Assembly: GCF_002355435.1 (NCBI RefSeq) | Contig: NZ_AP017313.1 | Span: 1,116,001-1,180,000, forward strand | Direction of reading: 5' to 3' | DNA from: Mucilaginibacter gotjawali | GTDB lineage: Bacteria > Bacteroidota > Bacteroidia > Sphingobacteriales > Sphingobacteriaceae | DNA length: 64,000 nucleotides | Shown: positions 31,887 through 40,907 of the stretch, in pieces | Layout: the number at the start of each line of letters is the position of its first letter | Position numbering within the stretch: position 1 is the stretch's first letter | Translations under genes and position numbers: made by a program | Notes under the pieces: generated by a model | The model's database searches: none | What the model saw: only the letters and a program-made list of their open reading frames with translations | Told to the model about the DNA's origin: nothing

Positions 31887-34040
31887 TTAATCTACCGTAA
31901 TAGTTGCGCTTTGTTCAATATCCCGTGAGGAAGTACCGGCCAGCAGTTTATATTTACCCGGTTCAACTACCCATTTGCTGGTTTTTACATCGTAATAAGC
32001 CAGGTCTTTTACCGGGATACTCAGGGTAACAGCAGCAGTTTCGCCAACGGCAACGCTGATCTTTTTAAAGGCTTTTAACTCTTTGTCGGCGCGCTCAACT
32101 ACCGAGCCTGTTTTGCTTACGTACAATTGTACGGTTTCTTTACCGGCGTATTTACCTGTGTTTTTTACCTTTAAACTAACGGTGATATGATCGGTTGTTT
32201 TATAGCTCTTTTTATTGGTATAAAAGCCCGAATATTTAAAGCCAGTATAGCTCAAGCCATAGCCGAAGCAATAAAGCGGCTCGATTTTCTTGGTATCAAA
32301 CCAGCGGTAACCTACCAGGATACCTTCTTTATAGTCAACCTTCAGGTTTTCACCTGGGTAGGCATTCAAAGCATGTGCAGGAGAATCTTTTAGCGAAGCA
32401 GGGAAAGTAAAGGGCAATTTGCCTGACGGATTGATTTTACCGGTCAATACATCGGCCAGCGCGTTGCCATTTTCCGATCCGTTATACCAGCTCCAAACAA
32501 TGGTGTGGTTATTTTCCTTGATCTTACCAATATCATATGGCGCACCGCCTACTACCACCACAATGGTATTGGGGTTGGCCGCGGTAACAGCATCTACCAA
32601 AGCCTGTTCCGCAAAGGGTAGCGACAAGTCTTTACGGTCCTGGCTTTCACTTTCGTAATCGCGGTTACCGCCAACAAATAAAATAGCCATATCGGTGCTT
32701 TTGGCGGTGGCAACGGCTTGTTGTATCAAAGCGGCGTCCGGTTTAAATTCGGTATGGCTACCGAATTTGTAAGCGCCGGAATATCCTTGTGCAAATTTAA
32801 TGTCTATGGAATTACCCAGGCGGTTTTTTAATCCCGCCAGGGCAGTAATTTCATATTTAGCTTTAACACCTGCACCAAAGCCACCTAAATGGAAGGTATG
32901 GGTAGCGTTATCGCCAATAACTGCCAGGCTTTTAATGGCTGATGTATTTAAAGGCAATAAATGCTTATCATTTTTCAGCAGCACGATTGATTCCGCAGCA
33001 ATATCGTACGCAGTTTTACTGTGTGCAGGCGTATTGATGCTTCCCTTCGGCAGGTTGGCGCTCATGTCGGTATGGTACAATACCCATAGCATACGATGTA
33101 CTTTCTCATCTATCACTTTCACGCTTACTTTACCTGCTTTTACTGAATCAAGTAACTTATCGGCAAAATAATAGGTATTGTATGGGGGATTTGAACCCAT
33201 CTCCAGGTCGAGCCCATTATTGGCGGCAGCAACAGTGCTGTGAGTGCCGCCCCAGTCGCTGATCACGATCCCCTTAAAGCCCCATTCGCCTTTTAAGATC
33301 TTTTTCAGCAGGTAATCATTCTCCGAGCAATAAACGCCGCGCAATTTATTGTAAGCCGACATAATGGTCCATGCTTTACCTTCAATAATGGATGCCTTAA
33401 AAGCGGGCAGGTATATTTCGCGTAAAGCGCGTTCATCAATATCAACACTAACGCGGCCGCGTTCAATCTCCTGGTTATTTACGGCATAATGTTTTACACA
33501 GGCGGCCACATGCTGGCTTTGTATGCCCTGCACCGATTGTACCGCCAAACGGCTGTTCAAAAATGGATCTTCCGAATAATATTCATAGGTACGGCCGCAA
33601 AGCGGGGTACGGCAAATGTTAAAGGCAGGGGCAAGCATTACATTTTTACCGCGTACGCGCGCTTCTTCACCCATATCATGCCCGTAACGGTAGGCCAGGT
33701 CAGGGTTCCAGGTAGCGGCAAGGGCCGATCCGTTAGGGAAAAATGTAGCCGAATCAGTAGTCAGATTGGCTGGTCCCCATCCTTCCAAAACATCTTCGCG
33801 AACGCCCAACGGCCCATCATCCGTCATTATATGCGGGATGCCCAAACGTTTGATACCGCCGGCAGAAAATATGCCGTTGGCGTGTAACAGAGAGATCTTT
33901 TCTTCGAGTGTTAATTTTTTGATGATCGAGCTGATCTTATCATCAGTTAACTTGTCGGTTTTCGATTGGGCATGAGTATAGTTTAAAGCAGACAGCAGGA
34001 GAATGCAGAACATTAAATACCCGGAAAATTTATTTTTCAT
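31887..34040 (-). CDS. GH3 family glycoside hydrolase (beta-glucosidase-type)
   Basis: 717 residues, exported (signal MKNKFSGYLMFCILLLSALNYTHAQ). The N-terminal TIM barrel has MTDDGPLGVRED, the KHYAVNNQE substrate-binding block and the nucleophile D262 in VISDWGGTHS. The second alpha/beta domain carries LLKNDKHLLPL and VVVVGGAPYDIG. A C-terminal fibronectin-III-like domain is present (SLKVKNTGKYAGKETVQLYV). The length is typical of three-domain GH3 enzymes releasing terminal beta-linked sugars in the periplasm. It is transcribed away from the rest of the sugar locus. Confidence 0.95.
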   Translation of the reverse strand: MKNKFSGYLMFCILLLSALNYTHAQSKTDKLTDDKISSIIKKLTLEEKISLLHANGIFSAGGIKRLGIPHIMTDDGPLGVREDVLEGWGPANLTTDSATFFPNGSALAATWNPDLAYRYGHDMGEEARVRGKNVMLAPAFNICRTPLCGRTYEYYSEDPFLNSRLAVQSVQGIQSQHVAACVKHYAVNNQEIERGRVSVDIDERALREIYLPAFKASIIEGKAWTIMSAYNKLRGVYCSENDYLLKKILKGEWGFKGIVISDWGGTHSTVAAANNGLDLEMGSNPPYNTYYFADKLLDSVKAGKVSVKVIDEKVHRMLWVLYHTDMSANLPKGSINTPAHSKTAYDIAAESIVLLKNDKHLLPLNTSAIKSLAVIGDNATHTFHLGGFGAGVKAKYEITALAGLKNRLGNSIDIKFAQGYSGAYKFGSHTEFKPDAALIQQAVATAKSTDMAILFVGGNRDYESESQDRKDLSLPFAEQALVDAVTAANPNTIVVVVGGAPYDIGKIKENNHTIVWSWYNGSENGNALADVLTGKINPSGKLPFTFPASLKDSPAHALNAYPGENLKVDYKEGILVGYRWFDTKKIEPLYCFGYGLSYTGFKYSGFYTNKKSYKTTDHITVSLKVKNTGKYAGKETVQLYVSKTGSVVERADKELKAFKKISVAVGETAAVTLSIPVKDLAYYDVKTSKWVVEPGKYKLLAGTSSRDIEQSATITVD

Positions 34041-34341
34041 GATCGTAACGGTGTTGATTTAAGTAAATCTGGTTTATTCAGGTTGGTGTAATTTAAACAC
34101 AAAGTACAGTTAAAATATCAAATTGAAAAATAAAATTGAGCCATTAAAAACATTCGTTTAAATAGTATAAGCTTTTAATGCTGCAGGCAAATTGCTGCAA
34201 AAAAGAATACCCCTGATACCCCCGGAAATAATGATGATCCCGAAAATCAGCATGCGGATGGGCAGCCATTTGCTATTTAAAAATGCCGAACGGGCTAAAA
34301 TGGAAGAAGTAATGGTGGAAAAGAAGAAAAACAAAATAGTA

Positions 34342-34391
34342 TTTGCTAAATCGATTTATTTGATTTTTATTTGCTAAATCAATTTAGCCAT
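34342..34391 (+). promoter_or_regulatory. Two LacI-type operator sites at the SGNH esterase promoter
   Basis: Site 1 (34342-34363): TTTGCTAAA - TCGA - TTTA, half-complete on the right. Site 2 (34370-34391): TTTGCTAAA - TCAA - TTTAGC, a near-perfect palindrome reaching the ATG at 34390. If TTTG of site 1 is the -33 box, TTTATTTG (34366-34373) stands at -7 with a 20-base spacer, so both boxes are covered by operators. The rest of the 34041-34341 gap shows no gene I trust. Confidence 0.68.
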
Positions 34392-35802
34392 GAAATTAAT
34401 TTCATTTTTCTTCCGCCGTTTGTGCTTTGTTTCTATTATCCTGGTTGTCGTTTCCGGTTTAGCCGGCGGACAACAAGTATCGCCGTTTAAAAATGGCGAC
34501 AAGATTATATTTATGGGCAACAGCATCACCGATGGGGGCCATTACCATTCGTATATCTGGTTGTACTATATGACACATTTTCCCAATATGCGGATCAGTG
34601 TCGTGAATGCAGGAATCGGTGGCGATGTTTGCAAACAAATGCTGGAGCGCCTTAACGATGAAGTGTTTGCAAAAAAACCTACCATAATGACGTTTACTTT
34701 TGGTATGAATGATACCGGGTACCAATATTATGCGCCCGAAAAAGCCGACTCGGCTTATAACGCAAAGGTGAATGAGTCGTTAAAATATTTTAAATTGGTT
34801 GAGGCTGAACTGAACAAACATCCGGAGGTAAAAAAAATAATGCTGGCATCTCCTCCGTATGACGAGACCTCTAAAATAAAATTTGCGCCTTTGGTAAAAA
34901 AGAACGCAGCCATATTACGAATTGTAGCCGAACAGCAAAAAGCCGCTAAACGCAATAACTGGGGCTTTATTGATTTTAATACCCCGATGCTCCGGATCAA
35001 CCAGCGCGGGCAGCAAACCGACAGCACATTTACCATGGAATCGCCAGATCGCATCCACCCAGGCAACGACGGGCAAATGGTAATGGCCTATACTTTTTTG
35101 AATGCCCAGGGCCTTGCCGGCAGCAAAGTAGCAGCTATATCCATTAATGCTAAGGATAAAAAGGTGGGCAAAGCGGAAAATTGCAGTTTATTAAATTTAA
35201 CCGCAGGCGGCAGTCATATTTCTTTTGATTACCTCGCAAAGTCCCTTCCATACCCGCTGGATTCTGTCCCGGGGGGATTTGGTAAGCCTGCACGGTCACA
35301 ATCGGATGCATTAAAATTGATCCCTTTTACAAATGAATATAACCAGGAGATGTTAGCCATTAAGCAGCTTAACAGCGCAGCAACCTACCAGCTTAAAATT
35401 GATCATACAGTAATAGGTAACTGGACAGGCGCAGCGCTTGAAAAAGGCATTAACCTTGCCTTGATCTCCACGACGCCGGAATACCAGCAAGCGCTGGCCG
35501 TGATGCATTTGAACGAAGAAAGATGGTCGGTTGAGCGGCGATTGCGCGAATATTACTGGATCCAGTATTCCATTTTGAAACCTAAGGGATTATTGTTTAA
35601 CGATAGCGAATCAACCGCAGACTCGCTTCAGAAATATGGAAAAAAAGATTTTTTTGTGGCCGTTACTTTTCCAACGTATCAAAAAGCGCGGTTTAAAATA
35701 GTGCGCGATGCCTGGCAAAAAGAAATGGACCTGCTTACCGCCGAGATTTACCTGGTTAATAAACCTAAGTTACACCATTTTGAAATTACCTTATCACAAT
35801 AA
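34390..35802 (+). CDS. SGNH/GDSL-family carbohydrate esterase, paralogue 1
   Basis: 470 residues, exported (hydrophobic 12-27, cleavage near GLAGGQ). SGNH blocks are clear: block I MGNSITDGGHY with nucleophile S45, block II AGIGGDVC, block III GMNDTG, block V D220-R-I-H223. The family deacetylates or deacylates glycans. After about residue 245 there is a C-terminal domain of about 200 residues without a known name, shared with paralogue 2 (ERRLREYYWIQY, DAWQKEMDLLTAEIYLVNKP). The start codon abuts operator site 2, so the leader is very short. It lies 2 bases from the next gene. Confidence 0.88.
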   Translation: MKLISFFFRRLCFVSIILVVVSGLAGGQQVSPFKNGDKIIFMGNSITDGGHYHSYIWLYYMTHFPNMRISVVNAGIGGDVCKQMLERLNDEVFAKKPTIMTFTFGMNDTGYQYYAPEKADSAYNAKVNESLKYFKLVEAELNKHPEVKKIMLASPPYDETSKIKFAPLVKKNAAILRIVAEQQKAAKRNNWGFIDFNTPMLRINQRGQQTDSTFTMESPDRIHPGNDGQMVMAYTFLNAQGLAGSKVAAISINAKDKKVGKAENCSLLNLTAGGSHISFDYLAKSLPYPLDSVPGGFGKPARSQSDALKLIPFTNEYNQEMLAIKQLNSAATYQLKIDHTVIGNWTGAALEKGINLALISTTPEYQQALAVMHLNEERWSVERRLREYYWIQYSILKPKGLLFNDSESTADSLQKYGKKDFFVAVTFPTYQKARFKIVRDAWQKEMDLLTAEIYLVNKPKLHHFEITLSQ

Positions 35803-35804
35803 AA

Positions 35805-38417
35805 ATGTTACCCGATAGATCAAAAAAGTTTAGATATACCTGTTTTTGGTTTGTTTTGCTGGCTTTACTTCCCTTAAAAAAAGCCGGTGCACAAACCGCG
35901 TGGTATATTGACGGTTACCATGGGGGGATTTACGGAGGCTACCCCGAAAATTATACCCGATTCCTGGTAGATATGCTCAATAAGAACCCCGAATGGAGCA
36001 TTAACCTGGAGGTAGAGCCCGAAACCTGGGATAAGGTGCAGAAGGACGATCCTGAGGCATATGCTCAATTTAAAGCACTCGCTGCCAACCAAAGTGCGGG
36101 AGGGCGAATTGAATTCATAAATCCTGCTTATGCACAAAGCTATTTATATAATATATCGGGCGAGAGTATTATCAGGCAATTCAGTTATGGTATGGCTAAG
36201 ATAAAAGCACATTTCCCCAATGCATCGTTTACCACCTACTCCTCCGAAGAACCTTGTTTTACCAGTGCACTACCACAGATCTTAACTTCTTTTGGGTTTA
36301 AATTCGCGTCGCTTAAAAATCCCAATACCTGTTTTGGTGGTTATGCGGCCGCACACGGCGGCGAGTTGGTTACCTGGATTGGCCCTGATGGCACAGGAAT
36401 TACCACCGCGCCCCGTTACGCCATGGAAAGCCTTTCAAACAAATCAACCTGGCAAACCATAGGCTGGGAAAATTCACCCAATTATGTAAATGCTGCTTAC
36501 GCGGCCGGGATAAAGCACCCCATAGGCATGACCATACAGGATGCAGGATGGAAAGGCGGCCCCTTTATGGGTACCGGGCCCCGGTTCGGCGTAAAAACCG
36601 TTTATACCACCTGGCGCAATTATTTTGAGAATGTAAGCCCAAAAGACACTAAACCAGCCTGGAAAGCAACGCAGGAAGATTTGCTGGTGAACCTGGTTTG
36701 GGGATCGCAGGTAACGCAAAAAATAGCCCAGCAAGTTAGGGTCGCCGAAAATAAGATCATCATCGCCGAAAAAATGGCGTCGCTGGCAAGTATTTATGCC
36801 GGTGAGGTTTACCCCACAGCAGCGCTCGATTCAGCATGGCGCACACTTTTGTTGGCTCAGCACCACGATAGCTGGATAGTGCCTTATAACGGGAAACCCG
36901 GCGCAACCTGGGCCGATAAAGTGCGGGAGTGGACTAATTATACCAATAGGATATGCGACAGTTTGATAAGGGTTTCCTCAACAAGCGCACCTGGTGTAAA
37001 ATATGATGGGGGCGCTTACGTAAGGGTTTATAATACGGTGGCTGTTAAACGAAATGAATTGGTATCGATGATCATTCCGGCAGCACTTGCCAATAAGCAA
37101 ATCAATGTAACCGGCAGCAGGGGCGAGCTAATTGCAAGTCAAATATTGAATGCCCCCGGCCTTGCTGCAAAAAAAATAATATTTAATGCGTCGGTGCCAT
37201 CTTTGGGTTATAATACCTACCATCTGCAGGCGGGCAACCATGTGGCCTTTAAAGGCGCAACAATAAAAAAAACGGGTAACGGGATGTATGATATTGAAAC
37301 AGATACATACGCTATCTTATTAGATCCTGCTAGAGGCGGGGTAATAAAAAGCCTGGTTGCCAAAAAGTTGAATAATAAAGAGTTTGTAGATAAAGCTAAT
37401 CCGAGAGGCTTTAACGAATTACGCGGCAATTTTTATAAGGCCGGGGGTTTTAAATCGAGCGAAGACCATCCGGCATCGGTTCAGGTGGTTGAAAACGGGC
37501 CCTTGCAGCTCGTGATCGCTATTAAAGGCACTATTGATAACTATCCTTTCACCCAATACCTTACCCTGGGCCAGGGCCAGCAAAGAATTGACCTGAAGGT
37601 GGAAATTGATTGGAAAGGTAACCCGGGAATCGGCGCTGATACCCCGCCGGGTACCTATAAATGGCAAAACCCGGTGAAAGCCTTTTATGATGACAGGTAT
37701 AAATTGCTGACCCTGTTCCCTTTGAATCTAAAAGGGCAAAAGGTTTATAAAAACGCGCCTTTTGACGTAACCGAAAGCCACCTTACCAATACCTTTTATA
37801 CAACCTGGGACAGTATAAAAAATAATGTGATACTGAATTGGGTAGATGTTACCGACCAGCAGGGAAAATACGGACTGGCTTTGTTTACCGATCATACAAC
37901 CAGCTACACCCATGGCGGTAAATTCCCATTGGGGCTTGATGTTCAGTACTCGGGCATGGGTTTATGGGGCAGAGATTATACAATTGATGGCCCAACCACA
38001 ATTAGTTACTCCATATTGCCGCATGCGGGCAAATGGGACAAAAGCCATGTATGGACAGCAGGAACCAAATGGGCAGCACCATTGACGGCAGCTTTTACCG
38101 GGCAAAATACCGGGCAAAAAAAACCTTCAGCATCATTCATCTCGATGGATAAACCCGGATTCGAGATCAGTTCGATGACTTGCAAAGGGGACACTCTTTT
38201 TGTGCGGTTATTCAACGCGGAGGGCGACGCATTACCCGGAAAAATTATAGTGGATGGTAAAATTGCAAAAGCGCAGTTGGTTAATTTGAACGGTGCGGTG
38301 TTGGGCGATCTTAAAACAGAACCGGCTGTAAGCAAAAAGACCGCCATAAACGTGGCTATGCCGAGGTTTGGCATCAGGACTTTAAAATTAACGGGCGTAC
38401 ACGCGTCAAAATATTAA
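35805..38417 (+). CDS. Divergent GH38-like alpha-mannosidase-type protein
   Basis: 870 residues with a signal peptide ending near KKAGAQ. The N-terminal region begins WYIDGYHGGIYGGYP (D36, H39), resembling the GH38 metal-site strand. LLLAQHHDSWIVPYNG (H353-H354-D355) matches the GH38 H-H-D signature near the second metal ligand. The usual first H-x-D is missing, and the nucleophile region is not canonical (TYSSEEPCF, E148/E149). The C-terminal 450 residues are beta-rich, like the GH38 C-terminal domain (DTYAILLDPARGGVIKSLVA). Flanking GH92 and esterase genes fit alpha-mannan removal. Activity is uncertain; it could be a new branch. Confidence 0.7.
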   Translation: MLPDRSKKFRYTCFWFVLLALLPLKKAGAQTAWYIDGYHGGIYGGYPENYTRFLVDMLNKNPEWSINLEVEPETWDKVQKDDPEAYAQFKALAANQSAGGRIEFINPAYAQSYLYNISGESIIRQFSYGMAKIKAHFPNASFTTYSSEEPCFTSALPQILTSFGFKFASLKNPNTCFGGYAAAHGGELVTWIGPDGTGITTAPRYAMESLSNKSTWQTIGWENSPNYVNAAYAAGIKHPIGMTIQDAGWKGGPFMGTGPRFGVKTVYTTWRNYFENVSPKDTKPAWKATQEDLLVNLVWGSQVTQKIAQQVRVAENKIIIAEKMASLASIYAGEVYPTAALDSAWRTLLLAQHHDSWIVPYNGKPGATWADKVREWTNYTNRICDSLIRVSSTSAPGVKYDGGAYVRVYNTVAVKRNELVSMIIPAALANKQINVTGSRGELIASQILNAPGLAAKKIIFNASVPSLGYNTYHLQAGNHVAFKGATIKKTGNGMYDIETDTYAILLDPARGGVIKSLVAKKLNNKEFVDKANPRGFNELRGNFYKAGGFKSSEDHPASVQVVENGPLQLVIAIKGTIDNYPFTQYLTLGQGQQRIDLKVEIDWKGNPGIGADTPPGTYKWQNPVKAFYDDRYKLLTLFPLNLKGQKVYKNAPFDVTESHLTNTFYTTWDSIKNNVILNWVDVTDQQGKYGLALFTDHTTSYTHGGKFPLGLDVQYSGMGLWGRDYTIDGPTTISYSILPHAGKWDKSHVWTAGTKWAAPLTAAFTGQNTGQKKPSASFISMDKPGFEISSMTCKGDTLFVRLFNAEGDALPGKIIVDGKIAKAQLVNLNGAVLGDLKTEPAVSKKTAINVAMPRFGIRTLKLTGVHASKY

Positions 38418-38458
38418 ACAGCACGAAAAATATAAATTTTCAATTAATTTAACACCAA

Positions 38459-38489
38459 TTTGCTAAATCGTTTTTTTTATCTAATTTGG
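38459..38489 (+). promoter_or_regulatory. Promoter with overlapping LacI-type half-operator upstream of GH92-1
   Basis: TTTG at 38459-38462 serves both as the -33 box and as the first bases of TTTGCTAAA - TCGT - TTT. After a 19-base spacer, TAATTTGG (38482-38489) matches TAnnTTTG in 7 of 8 positions. The leader to the ATG at 38591 contains a small hairpin (GAGCCAC/GTGGCT). Confidence 0.65.
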
Positions 38490-38590
38490 CCCATATTTTA
38501 TAGCCTGATTACTTAGCCAATTGTATTCCTGGTCGTTTGAGCCACTGTGGCTGTCAAAACGACGCGCAACTTTAAAAAGTATTTAAATAA

Positions 38591-40903
38591 ATGAACGTAA
38601 AGTTATTTGTTTCCGCCATGTATGTATTACTGACGGTGGGGGTCGCGAAAGCGCAAACGCCGGCGGATGAGGTAAACCCATTTATCGGCGCCAGCACCAG
38701 TACTGCCGATGCAGGCGTTTATCATGGCCTTGGCAAAACTTTCCCCGGGGCGGCAACGCCTTATGGCATGGTGCAGCTTAGTCCGAATACCATTACCGGC
38801 GGCGACAATGGCTCAGGTTATAGTTACGAGCATACAAGTATCGAGGGGTTTGCTTTTACGCAGATGAGCGGGATAGGCTGGTTTGGAGACCTTGGTAACT
38901 TTTTGGTGATGCCCACTACGGGAAAGTTAAAAACTTCTGCCGGAAGCCTGGATCATCCCGAAGAGGGCTACCGGTCTCGTTATACAAAAAGTAGCGAAAC
39001 AGCAAAGGCAGGGTATTATGCTGCCTATTTGAGTGATTATAAAGTTAAAGCTGAGATGACTGCTGCACCACACAGTGGTATATTAAGGTTTACCTTCGCC
39101 CAAAATAAACAAGCCCGGATCCAGATCGACCTGGCCCGCAGGGTTGGCGGTACCTCAACGCTGCAATACGTAAAGGTAGTAAATGACCATACGATTGAAG
39201 GCTGGATGAAGTGTACGCCAGACGGGGGCGGATGGGGCGATGGCGCCGGTCACGCCGAATACACTGTATATTTTTATGCTGAATTCAGCAAACCCTTAAA
39301 TAACTTTGGGGTATGGAGCGCCGATATACCTGACAGCTGGAGCCGGAAACGTGAAGATGTGGAAAGCGCAAAATATCAGCAGCAGATAGCAAATGCAGCC
39401 ATCCTAAAGGGCGTGAAAGAAAAAGAAGGTAAGCACCTGGGATTTTATACGGAGTTTGCTGCTAACGATAACGAGCAGGTATTGGTAAAATCAGGCATCT
39501 CCTTCGTTAGCGTAAGCGGCGCTAAAAATAATCTTGAATCGGAAATACCGGGATGGGACTTTGATGCAGTGCACCGGCAGGCCCGCAATTTGTGGAACAA
39601 GGCCCTGTCCAAAGTAAACATACAAGGCGGCACGCCGGAAGAACGCATTGTTTTTTATACCGCCCTTTACCATACCATGATCGATCCGAGGATCATCAGC
39701 GATGTTGATGGCCATTATCCCGGTGGTGACGGTAAAGCACATTTTGCGGCCAACTTTAACAAACGCACCATATTTAGCGGATGGGATGTTTTCAGGAGCC
39801 AGATGCCTTTACAAACCATCATCAATCCATCATTGGTGAATGACCTCGTCAACTCCCTGGTAAGTCTCGCCCACGAAAAGAAAAAAGATTACCTGGAACG
39901 CTGGGAAATGATGAACGCCTACAGTGGTTGCATGATCGGTAACCCCGCCGTGTCGGTAATTGCCGATGCTTATGCCAAAGGCATCCGTAATTATGACGTA
40001 GGCCAGGCCTATCGCCTTTGTATCAACTCGGTCAATAAGTTTGGTAACGGCGACAAAGGGTATACACCGGAACCGCTAAGCATCTCGTACACGCTGGAGT
40101 ATGCCTATGCTGACTGGTGCGCATCGCAGTTTGCAAAGTATCTTCATAAACCGTTGGATGAAAAGAAATATGCCGGTCGCAGTGAAGATTATAAAAATAT
40201 TTTTGATAAAGACAAAGGCTGGTTCAGGCCGAAAGATAACGAGGGCAACTGGTTGCCATGGCCGGATTCCGGCAGGCTAAAACAATGGTACGGCACTATC
40301 GAAAGCAACCCATACCAGCAGGGGTGGTTTGTTCCGCAGGATGTGGATGGCATGGTAAAATTAATGGGCGGCAAAGAAAAAGTTATTGCCGACCTGGATA
40401 ACATGTTTGAAAAGACACCCGATAACATGATGTGGAACGATTATTTTAACCAGGCCAACGAGCCGGTGCATCATGTTCCGTTTTTATATAACCGCATGGG
40501 CGCGCCATGGCTAACCCAAAAGTGGAGCCGGGCCATTTGCCGCAGGGCCTACAAAAACTCGGTAGAGGGGCTGGTGGGTAATGAAGATGTTGGCCAGATG
40601 TCGGCCTGGTATGTATTGGCTGCCAGTGGCCTGCACCCGGTTTGCCCCGGAGACCCAAGGCAGGAGATCACCAGCCCGGTATTTAATAAAATAACCCTTA
40701 AGCTTGATCCCAAATACGCTACAGGAAAATCATTTACTATCCTGGCGCACAACAACTCGGCCGCCAATATTTATATCCAAAGTGCCAAACTAAATGGCAA
40801 ACCGTATAATAAATGCCATATCGACTACAAGGATATTGCCAGGGGCGGAATACTTGAATTAACTATGGGTGATACACCAAATAAAAACTGGGGAACAAAA
40901 TAA
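38591..40903 (+). CDS. GH92 alpha-mannosidase-type enzyme, copy 1
   Basis: 770 residues, exported (MNVKLFVSAMYVLLTVGVAKAQ). GH92 enzymes are calcium-dependent exo-alpha-mannosidases. The N-terminal beta-sandwich opens VNPFIGASTSTADAGVYHGL and FPGAATPYGMVQLSP. The (alpha/alpha)6 domain has the catalytic-acid motif QANEPVHHVPFLYN with E624, and NEDVGQMSAWYVLAASGLHPV with E665/D666. The catalytic acid is not preceded by the common G (Q-A-N-E-P). The linkage preference is not deducible. SGNH paralogue 2 follows after 4 bases, in one operon. Confidence 0.94.
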   Translation: MNVKLFVSAMYVLLTVGVAKAQTPADEVNPFIGASTSTADAGVYHGLGKTFPGAATPYGMVQLSPNTITGGDNGSGYSYEHTSIEGFAFTQMSGIGWFGDLGNFLVMPTTGKLKTSAGSLDHPEEGYRSRYTKSSETAKAGYYAAYLSDYKVKAEMTAAPHSGILRFTFAQNKQARIQIDLARRVGGTSTLQYVKVVNDHTIEGWMKCTPDGGGWGDGAGHAEYTVYFYAEFSKPLNNFGVWSADIPDSWSRKREDVESAKYQQQIANAAILKGVKEKEGKHLGFYTEFAANDNEQVLVKSGISFVSVSGAKNNLESEIPGWDFDAVHRQARNLWNKALSKVNIQGGTPEERIVFYTALYHTMIDPRIISDVDGHYPGGDGKAHFAANFNKRTIFSGWDVFRSQMPLQTIINPSLVNDLVNSLVSLAHEKKKDYLERWEMMNAYSGCMIGNPAVSVIADAYAKGIRNYDVGQAYRLCINSVNKFGNGDKGYTPEPLSISYTLEYAYADWCASQFAKYLHKPLDEKKYAGRSEDYKNIFDKDKGWFRPKDNEGNWLPWPDSGRLKQWYGTIESNPYQQGWFVPQDVDGMVKLMGGKEKVIADLDNMFEKTPDNMMWNDYFNQANEPVHHVPFLYNRMGAPWLTQKWSRAICRRAYKNSVEGLVGNEDVGQMSAWYVLAASGLHPVCPGDPRQEITSPVFNKITLKLDPKYATGKSFTILAHNNSAANIYIQSAKLNGKPYNKCHIDYKDIARGGILELTMGDTPNKNWGTK

Positions 40904-40907
40904 AAAA

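Noticed and set aside
34192-34377. 61-residue plus-strand open frame in the GH3-SGNH gap
   Set aside because: Low-complexity Met/Lys/Ile-rich product, no family resemblance, and its end runs through operator site 1 and the promoter of the SGNH gene.
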